The notes below the pieces were generated by a model. That model was not told the origin of the DNA and did no database searches. It worked only from the letters and a program-made list of their open reading frames with translations. Position numbers and translations under genes: made by a program. From Rebecca billardiae RCC1528 (lineage: Eukaryota; Haptophyta), in the NCBI GenBank assembly GCA_965240325.2, contig OZ251223.1, positions 1,364,001 through 1,428,000 of the forward strand: 64,000 bases of DNA. Direction: 5' to 3'. This document shows, piece by piece, positions 18,960 to 28,858 of the stretch (its first letter is position 1; each line of letters opens with the position of its first letter).

Positions 18960-19148
18960 CAGTGGAGTGGTGTCATCAAGGCACTTGGTGTCTCGGTCAG
19001 TGGTTTGAGGTTGGGTGGGGTGGTTGTTGGTTGGGGCCTGGCCAGGGTAGGGCTGGAGAGTGGAGGCTTCGGCCGCCAGTGACCAGTCTGAGGCACCCGC
19101 GGAGCCCGTTAATTAAATGCGCGCGTTATAAAGCGGGGAATTTAAAAA
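18960..19148 (+). repeat. Dispersed repeat family 1, copy b (long form)
   Basis: The longest copy: it starts GAGTGGTGTCATCAAGGCAC, passes through TCGGTCAGTGGTTTGAGG and ends TTATAAAGCGGGGAATTTAA. It has small insertions relative to copies a, c and d. Confidence 0.9.
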
Positions 19149-19503
19149 CTCTGTGAGTCGACGAGTTCGGCGGGCCCGGGCCGGCTACACCCATGCCTAT
19201 GCTGGCATGGCCGCTCCAATCTGCCACCCCAATATTAGCTCGCCACGATCGGTGCGTCCGTCGGACAATGTCACTGAATGTGTCGACACATGGGGCCCCT
19301 GAGTCTGAGCGGCAGGCCGCCAGCGGCAGGCAGTCACGCTGGTAACGGAGCTCACAACGGCCTTGCACAGTCGGACACTGGCGCACAGGCTACACAGCCA
19401 CCTGCCAGCTCTGATAGGCCCCAGGCAGCCCCCAGGCGCAGGCTGCCTTCCCCGCGTCAAGCTCAGCAAGACAGCCCCCTGCCCAAACGACACTGCCCAC
19501 CCC

Positions 19504-19582
19504 ACTCATTTCATCTATGATTACGATAAACGTCTATGATGATTACGATAAAGGTTATCGTAATCATACTGATGAAATGAGT
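19504..19582. repeat. Long interrupted palindrome
   Basis: The left arm ACTCATTTCATC plus TATGATTACGATAA (19504-19529) is complementary to TTATCGTAATCATA plus GATGAAATGAGT (19555-19582), with a 2-nt bulge. The loop contains a further copy of GATTACGATAAA. Confidence 0.9.
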
Positions 19583-19594
19583 ACGGTACCGTAC

Positions 19595-19704
19595 GTGTCT
19601 CGGTCAGTGGTTTGAGGTTGGGTGAGGGTGGTGGTTGGTTGGGGGCTGGCCAGGGTAGGGCTGGAGGCTTCGGCCGCCAGTCTGATCACCCGGAGCCCGT
19701 TATA
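19595..19704 (+). repeat. Dispersed repeat family 1, copy c (3' truncated)
   Basis: Starts GTGTCTCGGTCAGTGG and stops at CCCGTTATA, where the other copies continue AAGGGGAATTT. It is joined here directly to arm A of the large inverted repeat. Confidence 0.9.
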
Positions 19705-20375
19705 TGGGTTGGCGCTGCGCGTCAACTTGGGCTGGAAACCTGTTTCTGAAACGCACGATGGCACGCCGGGCCGGTGGCCCGTGCTCGGAATTCCGACGCT
19801 CGGCCATGGGCGCCACAGGGGCGCCGCGGCGGGGCTGACGACGCGCGCGCGTGTGCACGTCTGGGCACGGAGTGCGCGCTGCAACGTCTGTCCCGTCTGC
19901 AGCACCACGCCCCGCGCTGTGAGTGAGAGTGTGGCCCGCGCCCAAGCGAAACGCCGGACGGGCGGCACTCCGCCGACCTTGCCGTCCGCCGACCAACCCG
20001 CGGCCGCCTGCTGCAGCTCGTGGAAGGCACGAAGTCGCGCGCTCGCGCGTGGATGGCGGCCCTGCGCGTATGCGCCCGCCGCGCGTGCCGCTTCATCCGC
20101 TGGCACCGCACGCGAGGGCGCTCGTCGCGCGCAGTCGGCAGCTCGAGCCCTCCGCCGCCCAACCGGGCCGGCGCCACGCCTCGCGCTCGTGCTCGAGCTG
20201 AGGCGGCGCGTGTCGCCCGAGCCGGCGGGTTCGCACGCGTGCGCGTGGTGGGCGGCCTCGCGCGTGAGCCCGCCGCGCGCCCCGCGTTGCTCGCTGGCGC
20301 CGCACGCGAGCCGTTCGTCGCGCGACCGACCGCAAGGACGAGGACCCTCGGGCTCGTCAGCGTGGTGGGCTCTCG
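19701..20375 (+). repeat. Large inverted repeat, arm A (~675 bp)
   Basis: Nearly identical in reverse complement to 23291-23960. The outer end is TATATGGGTTGGCGCTGCGC and the inner end is near GGGCTCTC. Both arms carry the same GC-rich ORFs (for example the plus-strand frame 19622-20452), which show no recognisable domain and are probably not genes. Confidence 0.9.
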
Positions 20376-20719
20376 CTCTCTGTCGGCTTCGGACCCGGGA
20401 CGCCGAGGCCGCGCGAGGTTGCTCCGACGCTCGTATGTCAAATGCAAGATGATACCCGCGTGCCACTATCAGCGCGCCCTTTCGCTCGTGAAATGTCTAG
20501 CGAGAAGGTGACGGTTCGTGCGAATGTGAAATGTGAACTCGCGACACGACGAATGCGCCGATGCGATTCGCGCGAATGTGAGCACGCAAAGCGCCGAACG
20601 ACGAGCGGTTTTTGACCGAACGACGAGCGGTTTTTGTCCTAGCGACGGCGTAAGTGGGTACCTCGATTCCGCATATGTGACCCCGCGACTGGACAGCCGT
20701 GACCATCGCAGCAACCCCC

Positions 20720-22120
20720 ATGGCCCATTATGATATGATCATCGTCCTCGCGGCGCTATCGCTTGGGGCCGCAGTGCCCGTCTGGACATCTGACAAGACG
20801 CACTGCCCGCGCGCGGACGCGCCGCCCTTCGCCATTGTATTCGAATTAAGGGGCGTGCACTCGCACGTCATTCCTTCAGGCATCGCGTTCGCGCGCGAGC
20901 TCGGCGCGCACCATGTGTTCGTGATCCGCGGCGTCCCCCGCAACAGCTTGGGTGTCGGTGAGCTCGTGGAGTGGCTGGCGCTTCCCAACGTCACGCGCGT
21001 GACTGTTGATCCGGCCGATTTCGAGGGCTCGCTGAGGTGCTACCTCCGACACCAGCGTCTCGCCCTGCTCATCTGGCAGTCAGCCGATCGCCTAGCAGCC
21101 TCTTCGGCTGACGCTCTTCAAGACCGCTTCTACGCTCAGCTCGCGCGGTACAATCCTTCGCTCCCGCTCTTTGCTGGATGCCACAAGAAGGCTTCCGGCG
21201 CGCAGAAGTTGGGGGAAGCTGCGCGACTGTACGGGCTCAAGGCCGTCATCCCGTTCACGTACACTCCCGAGAACTATGCACGGATGAGCGCAAGCTGGGC
21301 GGATGATGATGGGACTCTCCGTCCAACGTTCGTCTGGCCTGCGTACTTCGGCGAGCGTGCCACCCGGACCGCGACGCGGCCTCGGCGCTGCCTCGCGAAT
21401 CAAACGGTGAGCTTCTACGTCCCCGCCATGATCAGTTACAAGAGACGCAACTGGGAAGCCCTGCGCGGGCTTGCCGACCTGGACACGAGCGGGGTGCGTG
21501 TCACAGTGGACGTGCTGAGCCACAGCCGCGGCGAGGACGGGAAGCGCTTCGAGGCAGTGCAGGCACACCTGAGCAACACCACCGGAGGGCGGGTGGTGCT
21601 ACGCGCGACGCCGATTGATTGGGTACCTGCGCTCGAGGCCATGCTGCGCTCGAGCTACATCCTCCCCCTGATTGACGAGAGCGTGCCAGCCCAGGCCCAC
21701 TACAGCAACGGCAGCAGGCTGCCCTCCGCACTCATGCTTGCGACTGGGCTGGGCACGCCGCTTGTGCTCTGGGACCAGCTGGCGAAGGCTTTCGAGCTTG
21801 GAGGCCAGCTTCTGACGTCCCAGCTGACGTACAGCGACTCTGCCGGGTTCGTCGGCGCCATGCAGCGCGCCGTCGACATCTGCCGCGGGCGCACGCTCGA
21901 GCAGCAGCGCCTCTACGAGCACCTCCGCGCAGCCGTGCGCTCGAGCGTGTACGCCGAGGACGGGCAGCTAGCCTCGTTCAGCCGCGCGCGCAAGCTCGCA
22001 TGTGCCGGCGCGAACACGGGGGTGATGAATCGGATGGGTGAGAAGCTTGGCCGCACGCAGTGCATGTGCTGCGATGTGCCCGTGCGGCGTGCGAGCTCCA
22101 GGGCCGGGCCGGTAACGTGA
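20720..22120 (+). CDS. Secreted glycosyltransferase-like protein
   Basis: 466 residues from the ATG at 20720, with a signal peptide or membrane anchor (MIIVLAALSLGAAVPVW). The remainder has the layout of a GT-B-fold glycosyltransferase: a first half with FYVPAMISYKRRN at its end, and a second half with repeated beta/alpha elements and SYILPLIDESVPAQAHYSNG. That last stretch sits where such enzymes bind the nucleotide-sugar, and is followed by LPSALMLATGLGTPLVLWDQ. Several N-glycosylation sites (NVTR, NQTV, NTTG, NGSR) fit a lumenal location. The donor and acceptor cannot be told, and the family assignment is tentative. The gene lies between the two arms of a ~670-bp inverted repeat. Confidence 0.65.
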   Translation: MAHYDMIIVLAALSLGAAVPVWTSDKTHCPRADAPPFAIVFELRGVHSHVIPSGIAFARELGAHHVFVIRGVPRNSLGVGELVEWLALPNVTRVTVDPADFEGSLRCYLRHQRLALLIWQSADRLAASSADALQDRFYAQLARYNPSLPLFAGCHKKASGAQKLGEAARLYGLKAVIPFTYTPENYARMSASWADDDGTLRPTFVWPAYFGERATRTATRPRRCLANQTVSFYVPAMISYKRRNWEALRGLADLDTSGVRVTVDVLSHSRGEDGKRFEAVQAHLSNTTGGRVVLRATPIDWVPALEAMLRSSYILPLIDESVPAQAHYSNGSRLPSALMLATGLGTPLVLWDQLAKAFELGGQLLTSQLTYSDSAGFVGAMQRAVDICRGRTLEQQRLYEHLRAAVRSSVYAEDGQLASFSRARKLACAGANTGVMNRMGEKLGRTQCMCCDVPVRRASSRAGPVT

Positions 22121-23290
22121 TCCGTCACGGATCTGTCGCCGTGATCAGTACTAGGCGCAGCCACTGAGCCAGCCGTGGCCCGAGCACAGCCAGTGAGACG
22201 TGGCAGTCGTCCACGGGCCGATGACCGTCGGATCGAAGCCAGTGAGCACGACTCGGCCTCGGGCGGTCATAGACATAGTATCGGATATCCCACTGCGATC
22301 CTATATCCCATAGGATTCAATCCTATGGCATAGGATGGCCCCAGGGACGATCGACTCAGCAGACGACATTTTCTCATGTTGCCGAATGGTACGACTGCAC
22401 CTAGCCGTCGTAGGGGTCGCTCGGTAGCAGTGTCGCCACCATCCGCCAGAGCGAGCTTGTTGTGATTTTCGACCACCACCGCATGTTTTGGGCTCCACGG
22501 ATGGAGCGCGTGAAGCCTACAGTTTACTAAGAATAAGAGACGCACACAGCTCAGGCAGGCGAGATTGACGCCCGTGGAACGCCGAGAGGGATAGGGGGGG
22601 CCATTACAGGGGGGTCCAGATGGTGGGCCCCACTTCATGGCGGTGGCTGGCCAGGTAGTGCGGCACGTCCGTGCCTCTGGACGGGCATTGAGCGGTGGCG
22701 AGGTCGCCAAATGGCGTGGCGTGGTCTCAGACAAGGTTGTTACTAGTCCTGATCAGCTTGCTAGCCATGCCGGTCGTTGATTACCCTGCCGTTGACAGGC
22801 GCGCACACGCCAAATGTATTCGCCACGGCAACCGTGTCGGACGGCGGTCGCACGACTACCGCGCAGCCAACATTGCTCCTCAGATCCACGGCTTGTAGGG
22901 TCAGATGGACCATCGCCAGGCATGCATCGTCGCAAAGCATGCCCCAAAGGGCAGTATGACCGTCAGAACGGTGATCCTGGCCGCTACCTGCCCATCCTTC
23001 TTATGCGCAACCTCACCGGCGCGCCGGTCGTGCGGGGTCGTGGACGTGGACGTGAGAGTGGTCGAAAAGTCGGAAGGGAAGCTGTCACTCACGCACACGC
23101 GCTCGTACGGCGACGCCGACCGGCGTGTGGCATGCCCCCCGGTCCCGGACGTGCCACACGCGCCTTGGATCGCGTTGGGACGGGCATTCACGCCCGCCAT
23201 GGCTTCCCTTCCGAAGTGGGAAACTTGACTTCATCTGGCCCCCCCTGTGCATACCGTTCGGAGCGTGTGGCAGGATCCCGGGAACGCCCT
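22121..23290. other. Non-coding stretch inside the large inverted repeat
   Basis: No supported gene. It contains short direct and inverted ATCCTATGGCATAGGAT-like runs near 22290-22335 and one copy of the dispersed TTTACTAAGAATAAGAGACG motif (22520-22560). Confidence 0.5.
22520..22560 (+). repeat. Dispersed 36-bp motif, copy 2 of 3
   Basis: ACAGTTTACTAAGAATAAGA then GACGCACACAGCTCAGGCAG. It matches the copy at 26012 further to the right (GGCAGGCGAGAT) than the copy at 16540. Confidence 0.85.
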
Positions 23291-23960
23291 TGAGAGCCCA
23301 CGAGCCGAGGGTCGCCCTCGTCCTTGCGGTCGGTCGCGCGACGAACGGCTCGCGTGCGGCGCCAGCGAGCAACGCGGGGCGCGCGGCGGGCTCACGCGCG
23401 AGGCCGCCCACCACGCGCACGCGTGCGAACCCGCCGGCTCGGGCGACACGCGCCGCCTCAGCTCGAGCACGAGCGCGAGGCGTGGCGCCGGCCCGGTCGG
23501 GCGGCGGAGGGCTCGAGCTGCCGACTGCGCGCGACGAGCGCCCTCGCGTGCGGTGCCAGCGGATGAAGCGGCACGCGCGGCGGGCGCATACGCGCAGGGC
23601 CGCCATCCACGCGCGAGCGCGCGACTGCGTGCCTTCCACGAGCTGCAGCAGGCGGCCGCGGGTTGGTCGGCGGACGGCAAGGTCGGCGGAGTGCCGCCCG
23701 TCCGGCGTTTCGCTTGGGCGCGGGCCACACTCTCACTCACAGCGCGGGGCGTGGTGCTGCAGACGGGACAGTCATTGCAGCGCGCACTCCGTGCCCAGAC
23801 GTGCACACGCGCGCGCGTCGTCAGCCCCGCCGCGGCGCCCCTGTGGCGCCCATGGCCGAGCGTCGGAATTCCGAGCTCGGGCCACCGGCCCGGCGTGCCA
23901 TCGTGCGTTTCAGAAACAGGTTTCCAGCCCAAGTTGACGCGCAGCGCCAACCCATATATA
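23291..23960 (-). repeat. Large inverted repeat, arm B (~670 bp)
   Basis: Reverse complement of 19701-20375 with few differences. The outer end at 23960 reads, on the minus strand, TATATATGGGTTGGCGCTGC. The arms enclose about 2.9 kb including the glycosyltransferase-like gene. Confidence 0.9.
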
Positions 23961-23978
23961 CCAGCTTGCAAGCCCAAA

Positions 23979-24119
23979 ATGGCGCAAAATGGCGAGATGC
24001 GCGCTCTCTTCCCCGCTGCGCTGACCAATGCGATCTGGGTGGCCATGGCGGCCGCCACGGCGTCGAACACCACGGAGAGCTTCACGGCTGATGTGAGCGT
24101 ACACGTACATCTGTCGTAG
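23979..24119 (+). CDS. Possible first exon with signal peptide
   Basis: A 46-residue ORF starts MAQNGEMRALFPAALTNAIW and continues with a hydrophobic Ala-rich core and an N-glycosylation site (NTTE). A donor-like GTGAGC lies at 24092, so translation would splice out before the stop. No downstream exon could be fixed, so this may be a remnant. Confidence 0.2.
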   Translation: MAQNGEMRALFPAALTNAIWVAMAAATASNTTESFTADVSVHVHLS

Positions 24120-25647
24120 CGCACGCGTTCAGCAGGCTGCGCTGACCAGACAGACCGCACCGCGCGCGCGCGTCTCGTGCTCGCGCACAAGCCTCCGGCA
24201 CGACTGCTGCCGATTGTTCTTTGGTCGTCGCACCGGGGGGCGAGAAAGCACGGCGTGAGTCGCCGTGCGTCCACACTTGCTCGCGCGCGGTTGGCGGTGC
24301 GTCTCCCCGCGGACGCATGCGTAGGCAGTAACTGTCCGTGAGCTGCACTGGTCGCCTGGCCTGAGAGCCAGTACGTGCACTGCGGCTTCGCCTACTAGCG
24401 GCCGGACAGTGGGTCATCATCTGCCCCAGGCAGCCGATGAATTGGAATATGGGCCAGCCTCCGACGACGACCCCAGGTAGCGCTAGTAAGCACACGCACA
24501 TGCTGTCCCTAACCGACCTGGCACTGCGTCCGCTGAGACGATCTCTCAAGAAAGCTCCCATCAACAGCTGGGTGGGATCAGCCGGGCCGACGGATTCACT
24601 CGTGTGCCTCAAGGCTCAAGGAGCTGTCGTCGATTGCCCTCAGGACGGTATATACACACGAACGTTGCGCGCGGCTGGGCGAGCCGCCAGCTCCACCGCA
24701 AGTGGCCACGCAACCGATGTGATCAGGTCCCTGACCTGCGGTGAGATCCCTCCTTGCCACACCACCTTGCGTGGCCACGACGGCTGGATCGGCGGCGGCT
24801 CGTCCGAGCACCGCCTCGCACCCAGGGCAGCCGCTCGTCAGGCGCTGCGCGGTGGTGTGCCAGCACGGGGCCAGGTGACATTGATTAGCCGCCATTCGCC
24901 TGCGTGGAGGAGGCGCAGCCTCCGAGCCTGCGCGACGACACGATCGCGAAGAGAAGGAAGGACAAGCTGTATGCGTATGCGCAGTGTGCACACGTTCACA
25001 CGCACACACGCGCACGCACAATGGCCAGCAGCACGCCACGCACGACACGCAGTCCATCACAGGCTCAGACGCGCCCATGCTATAGTGCGCCTCGTGCATA
25101 CTGGTGGATGCCCCACGCTCAGGTTCTTTGCCACCCTGTACCGTACAACATGTGTTTCATGGTTTAGGTGAAGCTGGCTCTGATCCGTTGTTACTCGACG
25201 TTGACACCTCTGCCGAGCAGGACAAGCTGCGTGAGTTCAGCAATCTGGACGAGCTCCTACAAGGGCGCACGGCTCTCGCATCCTACAAAGTCATTCTTCT
25301 CGTTGTCGCTCGTGAATCCACGACTGAATGGCGAGGAGTGGCCACGCCGAGAAGAGACAGGCTCTGTCAGCTCGATCACGGCGCGGATAGGAGTTCACGG
25401 GCTCGTCGGACTCGAGTGGCCAGCCCGCACCGTTCGAATCGCAGATATCGTGCCATCCACGACGGCTTCTACCAGCGGCCGAACCACGGCATCCTACATT
25501 GGCGGCTCGGCGCTCGTCAAGGGCAGCAGTCCATCTGACACGGGATCTCGCGCCCACGGCTCCCGCCATTTCTCGTCCCGCCGGCCAACGGGCTCGCTCG
25601 CTGGTTGCTCAGTTTCCGGTGCTGATCCACGCGAATGTATCGGGCAC

Positions 25648-25803
25648 TTTAAAATTCCCCTTTATAACGGGCTCCGGGTGATCAGACTGGCGGCCGAAGC
25701 CTCCAGCCCTACCCTGGCCAGCCCCCAACCAACCACCACCCTCACCCAACCTCAAACCACTGACCGATACACCAAGTGCCTTGACACCACTCCGCTGTGG
25801 ACA
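25648..25803 (-). repeat. Dispersed repeat family 1, copy d (inverted)
   Basis: The reverse complement contains GGAGTGGTGTCAAGGCACTT, TCGGTCAGTGGTTTGAGG and CCCGTTATAAAGGGGAATTT, covering the same full unit as copy b. Confidence 0.9.
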
Positions 25804-26011
25804 GCCCGCCTCCAGAGGGGGCGGGGGTATGCCATTGCCGACAGCATACAAGCCCAACACTGTGGGGTGGTCCCAGGTACCAGCAGTGCACTGCCTTGCA
25901 ATTCGAGATCATCGAGTTTGAGCCGAGTCGGCAGACTGGGCTGCCGACGACGAATCAGGAGACCTGCGCCGTGTGTCGTTAATCATAGATTACTGTACGT
26001 TACTAACGTAG

Positions 26012-26072
26012 TACAGTTTACTAAGAATATGTATTATAAGAGACGCACACAGCTCAGGCAGGCGAGATGCGA
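26012..26072 (+). repeat. Dispersed 36-bp motif, copy 3 of 3 (with insertion)
   Basis: ACAGTTTACTAAGAATATGT, then a short insertion, then AAGAGACGCACACAGCTCAG and GCAGGCGAGATG. It ends ~25 bp left of the Mutator-like element. Confidence 0.85.
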
Positions 26073-26085
26073 GATCCGCAGCTAC

Positions 26086-26096
26086 GATGCGGCACC
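26086..26096 (+). repeat. Target-site duplication, left (11 bp)
   Basis: GATGCGGCACC directly before the left terminal inverted repeat. The identical 11 bp follow the right terminal repeat at 28738. Confidence 0.9.
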
Positions 26097-26116
26097 GGGG
26101 AACTTACAGTCAGACG

Positions 26117-26168
26117 CTCTGAATCGGCCCCCTCGCTCAGAGCGCTCTGAGCGAGGGGCCGATTCAGA
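26117..26168. repeat. Subterminal palindrome of the left TIR
   Basis: CTCTGAATCGGCCCC(C)TCG runs into CTCAGAGC-GCTCTGAG and back to GGCCGATTCAGAG. The palindrome is ~26 bp per arm with one bulged C and no loop. Confidence 0.9.
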
Positions 26169-28664
26169 GGGTTTTCCGCCCGCCCCACTGGCGAGCGCGG
26201 TCGGGACGCACATCGCACTGGGGCGGTGCTCAGCACTGCACTCACGGCGCGCCGCGATGTGTTCGGGCGGTGGACGGGGCTGAATCGGCCGAGAGTGACG
26301 GTGCGATGGGCCGTGGTGACTCTGCCATCACCCAGTGATCTCGTGCGGTGCCAGCTCGCCCTTCGCTTCGTCGCCACTCGCACTCGCACCAGTCGCGTGC
26401 GCCCATGGCTTGCCTTTCGCGCGCTGTGTTCCCGCGCAGTGTGTGCTTGGTAGCAGGGTGCTGGTGGCCGGTGGTTGCCGGCGCGGAGGAACGAAATGTT
26501 TGCAGCTACGCCACATCCCAGACGCCATGTGCCCGTCCTCGTCGAGCGATGGACAGACACGCGTGTCGCGCATGCGCTCGCGGAAGCAGGCTGCACGGCG
26601 GCGCGCGGGCCTGGCTGCACGCGCAGGACAAGCTGCACCACACAGCTGCCCCCGCCATGAGCCCCAGCTGCGTACGCACACCTCTTCCGTGTTGTCTGAT
26701 CCGCCAGGCCGACACGGTGCGGAGACTGCGTGCGTGAGACACCAACAGTCAGCGGCCACAGCGCACACGGTTGCGTGCGGCAGCAATCTGGCTTACAGCT
26801 TTCTCTCGGAAGCGATGGCCACGTCGACCGGCTGGCAACGTCGGTGCGCTAAGCGATGGCGCGACATCGCTGCTACCTGCCGTTGGGGACCCCTCGCGCA
26901 AGAAAGCCCTCGTTCCTCGTCGGAAGGGCGGGCGCGACCGCGCCACGCCTCCCTCGCGCTGCTCGCATTGCTCACGGCCACGCTTGCGCTCACGCTCGCG
27001 ACATCGGCCGCGCCACCGCCCGTGGTAGTGAGCTCGGTCACCACCGCCGTGGTGCTTTCGGGTGCTTTACGTTTGCCCTGGCCTACCGTGCGCCGGCAGC
27101 CGCCAGGCGAGTGCATTTGCCTCCGGCCGGCAGGGCGGCCGTTCTCACTCTGCGAGTGCGCGCGCTGGGGCGAACTGCTTCGGCATGCCCGGCATCCTGA
27201 TTCAGACGGCAAGTGCATCTGCATCCGCCCGACACGCCGCCCACTGAGCGCCAGGCGCCGCACCGATGGTGCTATTGTTGCAGCTGAGCGGACCTGGTGC
27301 CGAGCGTCTGACGCTGTGCATGTTGCGAAACCCACCGCCATTGCCGCACCCGTCCGCATGCGCATGGGTCAGCGCTGCTTGAGGTGCTGCCGTCAGGCGC
27401 GCGCGGCGAGCGGCCTCCACCATCGGCACCGCCGCCGAAGTGCCAGACGCGGAAGGGGCTGTCTCGCCCACGTACAGCGCTAAGCTGCGCGCCGGGCGGG
27501 ACACGCCCACCACGCCCGGCGGGTACGAAGTCCTCCTAAGGCTCCGAGCGCCGACGCTGTACGCGGTGACGAGTTGAGCCCTGCTGCACAGCTTCTGCAA
27601 ACGCCAAGTCTCGGACTCTGCGCAAGCTGGATTTTTATTTTAAAATTAAAATCCCTGCAAGGCGGAATGTAAAAAGAGGCTGCCTAAAATCCCAATCCAC
27701 AAGTCATCTCCCCTCATAACGCTGGTACGGCTGCGTTGAAGCTGCCAACGCGAGCCACAACAGTTGCTGTCCCAGCCGCAGCATCTGCAGCAGCTGCTTG
27801 GAGCAGGACTCCCGCGACAGCGACCCCCCGAAGCACCTTCCCGCGCGGCTGCTCGGACGACGGTGTCCTCAGATTGCCGCCGCTCAGCCGATCGTCGAGC
27901 CACAGCTGCCGGAGGTGCAAGGGCTGCGAGTGCTGTTGGCGATATGTCAGCAAGTGCGGGTGTGCCAGCGGCAGCGATGGGGCGACTGCCACCGGCGCTG
28001 TTGCTGTTTCATCAATCGAAGCAACGGCTGCATCAGCTGCTGCGCGCCGCCGCATGTGCCAGTGACCTGTGTGCGCCGTGGCCGCTGACTGTCGGTGTCT
28101 CACGCAGTCTCCGCGCGGTGTCGGCCTGGCGGATCAGACAACACGGAAGAGGTGTGCGTACGCAGCTGGGGCTCATGGCGGGGGCAGCTGTGTGGTGCAG
28201 CTTGTCCTGCGCGTGCAGCCAGGCCCGCGCGCCGCCGTGCAGCCTGCTTCCGCGAGCGCATGCGCGACACGCGTGTCTGTCCATCGCTCGACGAGGACGG
28301 GCACATGGCGTCTGGGATGTAGCGTAGCTGCAAACATTTCGTTCCTCCGCGCCGGCAACCACCGGCCACCAGCACCCTGCTACCAAGCACACACTGCGCG
28401 GGAACACAGCGCGCGAAAGGCAAGCCATGGGCGCACGCGACTGGTGCGAGTGCGAGTGGCGACGAAGCGAAGGGCGAGCTGGCACCGCACGAGATCACTG
28501 GGTGATGGCAGAGTCACCACGGCCCATCGCACCGTCACTCTCGGCCGATTCAGCCCCGTCCACCGCCCGAACACATCGCGGCGCGCCGTGAGTGCAGTGC
28601 TGAGCACCGCCCCAGTGCGATGTGCGTCCCGCACCGCGCTCGCCAGTGGGGCGGGCGGAAAACC

Positions 28665-28716
28665 CTCTGAATCGGCCCCTCGCTCAGAGCGCTCTGAGCG
28701 AGGGGGCCGATTCAGA
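28665..28716. repeat. Subterminal palindrome of the right TIR
   Basis: Mirror copy of the left palindrome. The extra base is on the opposite arm, as expected from the inverted orientation. Confidence 0.9.
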
Positions 28717-28737
28717 GCGTCTGACTGTAAGTTCCCC

Positions 28738-28748
28738 GATGCGGCACC
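28738..28748 (+). repeat. Target-site duplication, right (11 bp)
   Basis: GATGCGGCACC, identical to 26086-26096. Confidence 0.9.
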
Positions 28749-28858
28749 CATCACCGAGCCGCGCCCATCCTCCCGCGCGCATCCCTCGAGATGCCGGAGA
28801 TGGCGCGGGGGCGCGGCGGAGCGTGCCACATCGCCGTGTGCAGGGCATCGCCGCCGCC

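Larger units (their letters stand above)
18755..20719. other. Repeat-rich region without a supported gene
   Basis: Holds family-1 copies b and c, a long hairpin (19504-19582) and arm A of the large inverted repeat. Long GC-driven ORFs run through arm A on both strands without recognisable domains. Only ~340 bp of unique sequence precedes the glycosyltransferase-like gene. Confidence 0.6.
23961..26096. other. Repeat-flanked region, no well-supported gene
   Basis: Apart from a possible signal-peptide exon (23979-24119), family-1 copy d and one 36-bp motif, no gene is supported. Coding-like stretches around 25140-25560 stay open in two frames at once and have no recognisable domain. Confidence 0.4.
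26097..28737. mobile_element. Mutator-like (long-TIR) DNA transposon, apparently non-autonomous
   Basis: This 2641-bp element begins GGGGAACTTACAGTCAGACG and ends with the reverse complement, CGTCTGACTGTAAGTTCCCC. Its terminal inverted repeats are about 670 bp each (26097-26769 and 28067-28737) and nearly identical. It is flanked by a perfect 11-bp direct repeat. Long terminal inverted repeats with 9-11 bp target duplications are the signature of Mutator-like elements. Each end holds a subterminal perfect palindrome of ~52 bp. The internal ~1.3 kb has only GC-driven ORFs and no transposase motif, so movement would need an enzyme from elsewhere. It inserted upstream of the sulfotransferase gene at 28859. 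Confidence 0.9.

Noticed and set aside
19622-20466. Protein genes in arm A and arm B of the inverted repeat
   Set aside because: Both strands are open in several frames because of GC richness. The Arg/Ala-rich translations have no recognised domain.
24437-25171. 244-codon ORF between the repeats
   Set aside because: No domain, low-complexity composition and overlapping open frames. Not supported as a gene.
25430-25460. tRNA T-loop-like GTTCGAATCG
   Set aside because: No matching acceptor stem, D-arm or anticodon stem around it.
26335-27483. 382-codon ORF in the Mutator-like element as its transposase
   Set aside because: No DDE-type catalytic pattern, zinc finger or similarity to MULE transposases is visible. 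It starts within the TIR and is low-complexity.
28622-28858. Extension of the second sulfotransferase into the transposon
   Set aside because: The first 40 or so codons would be transposon TIR sequence. A leader peptide begins at the ATG at 28859.
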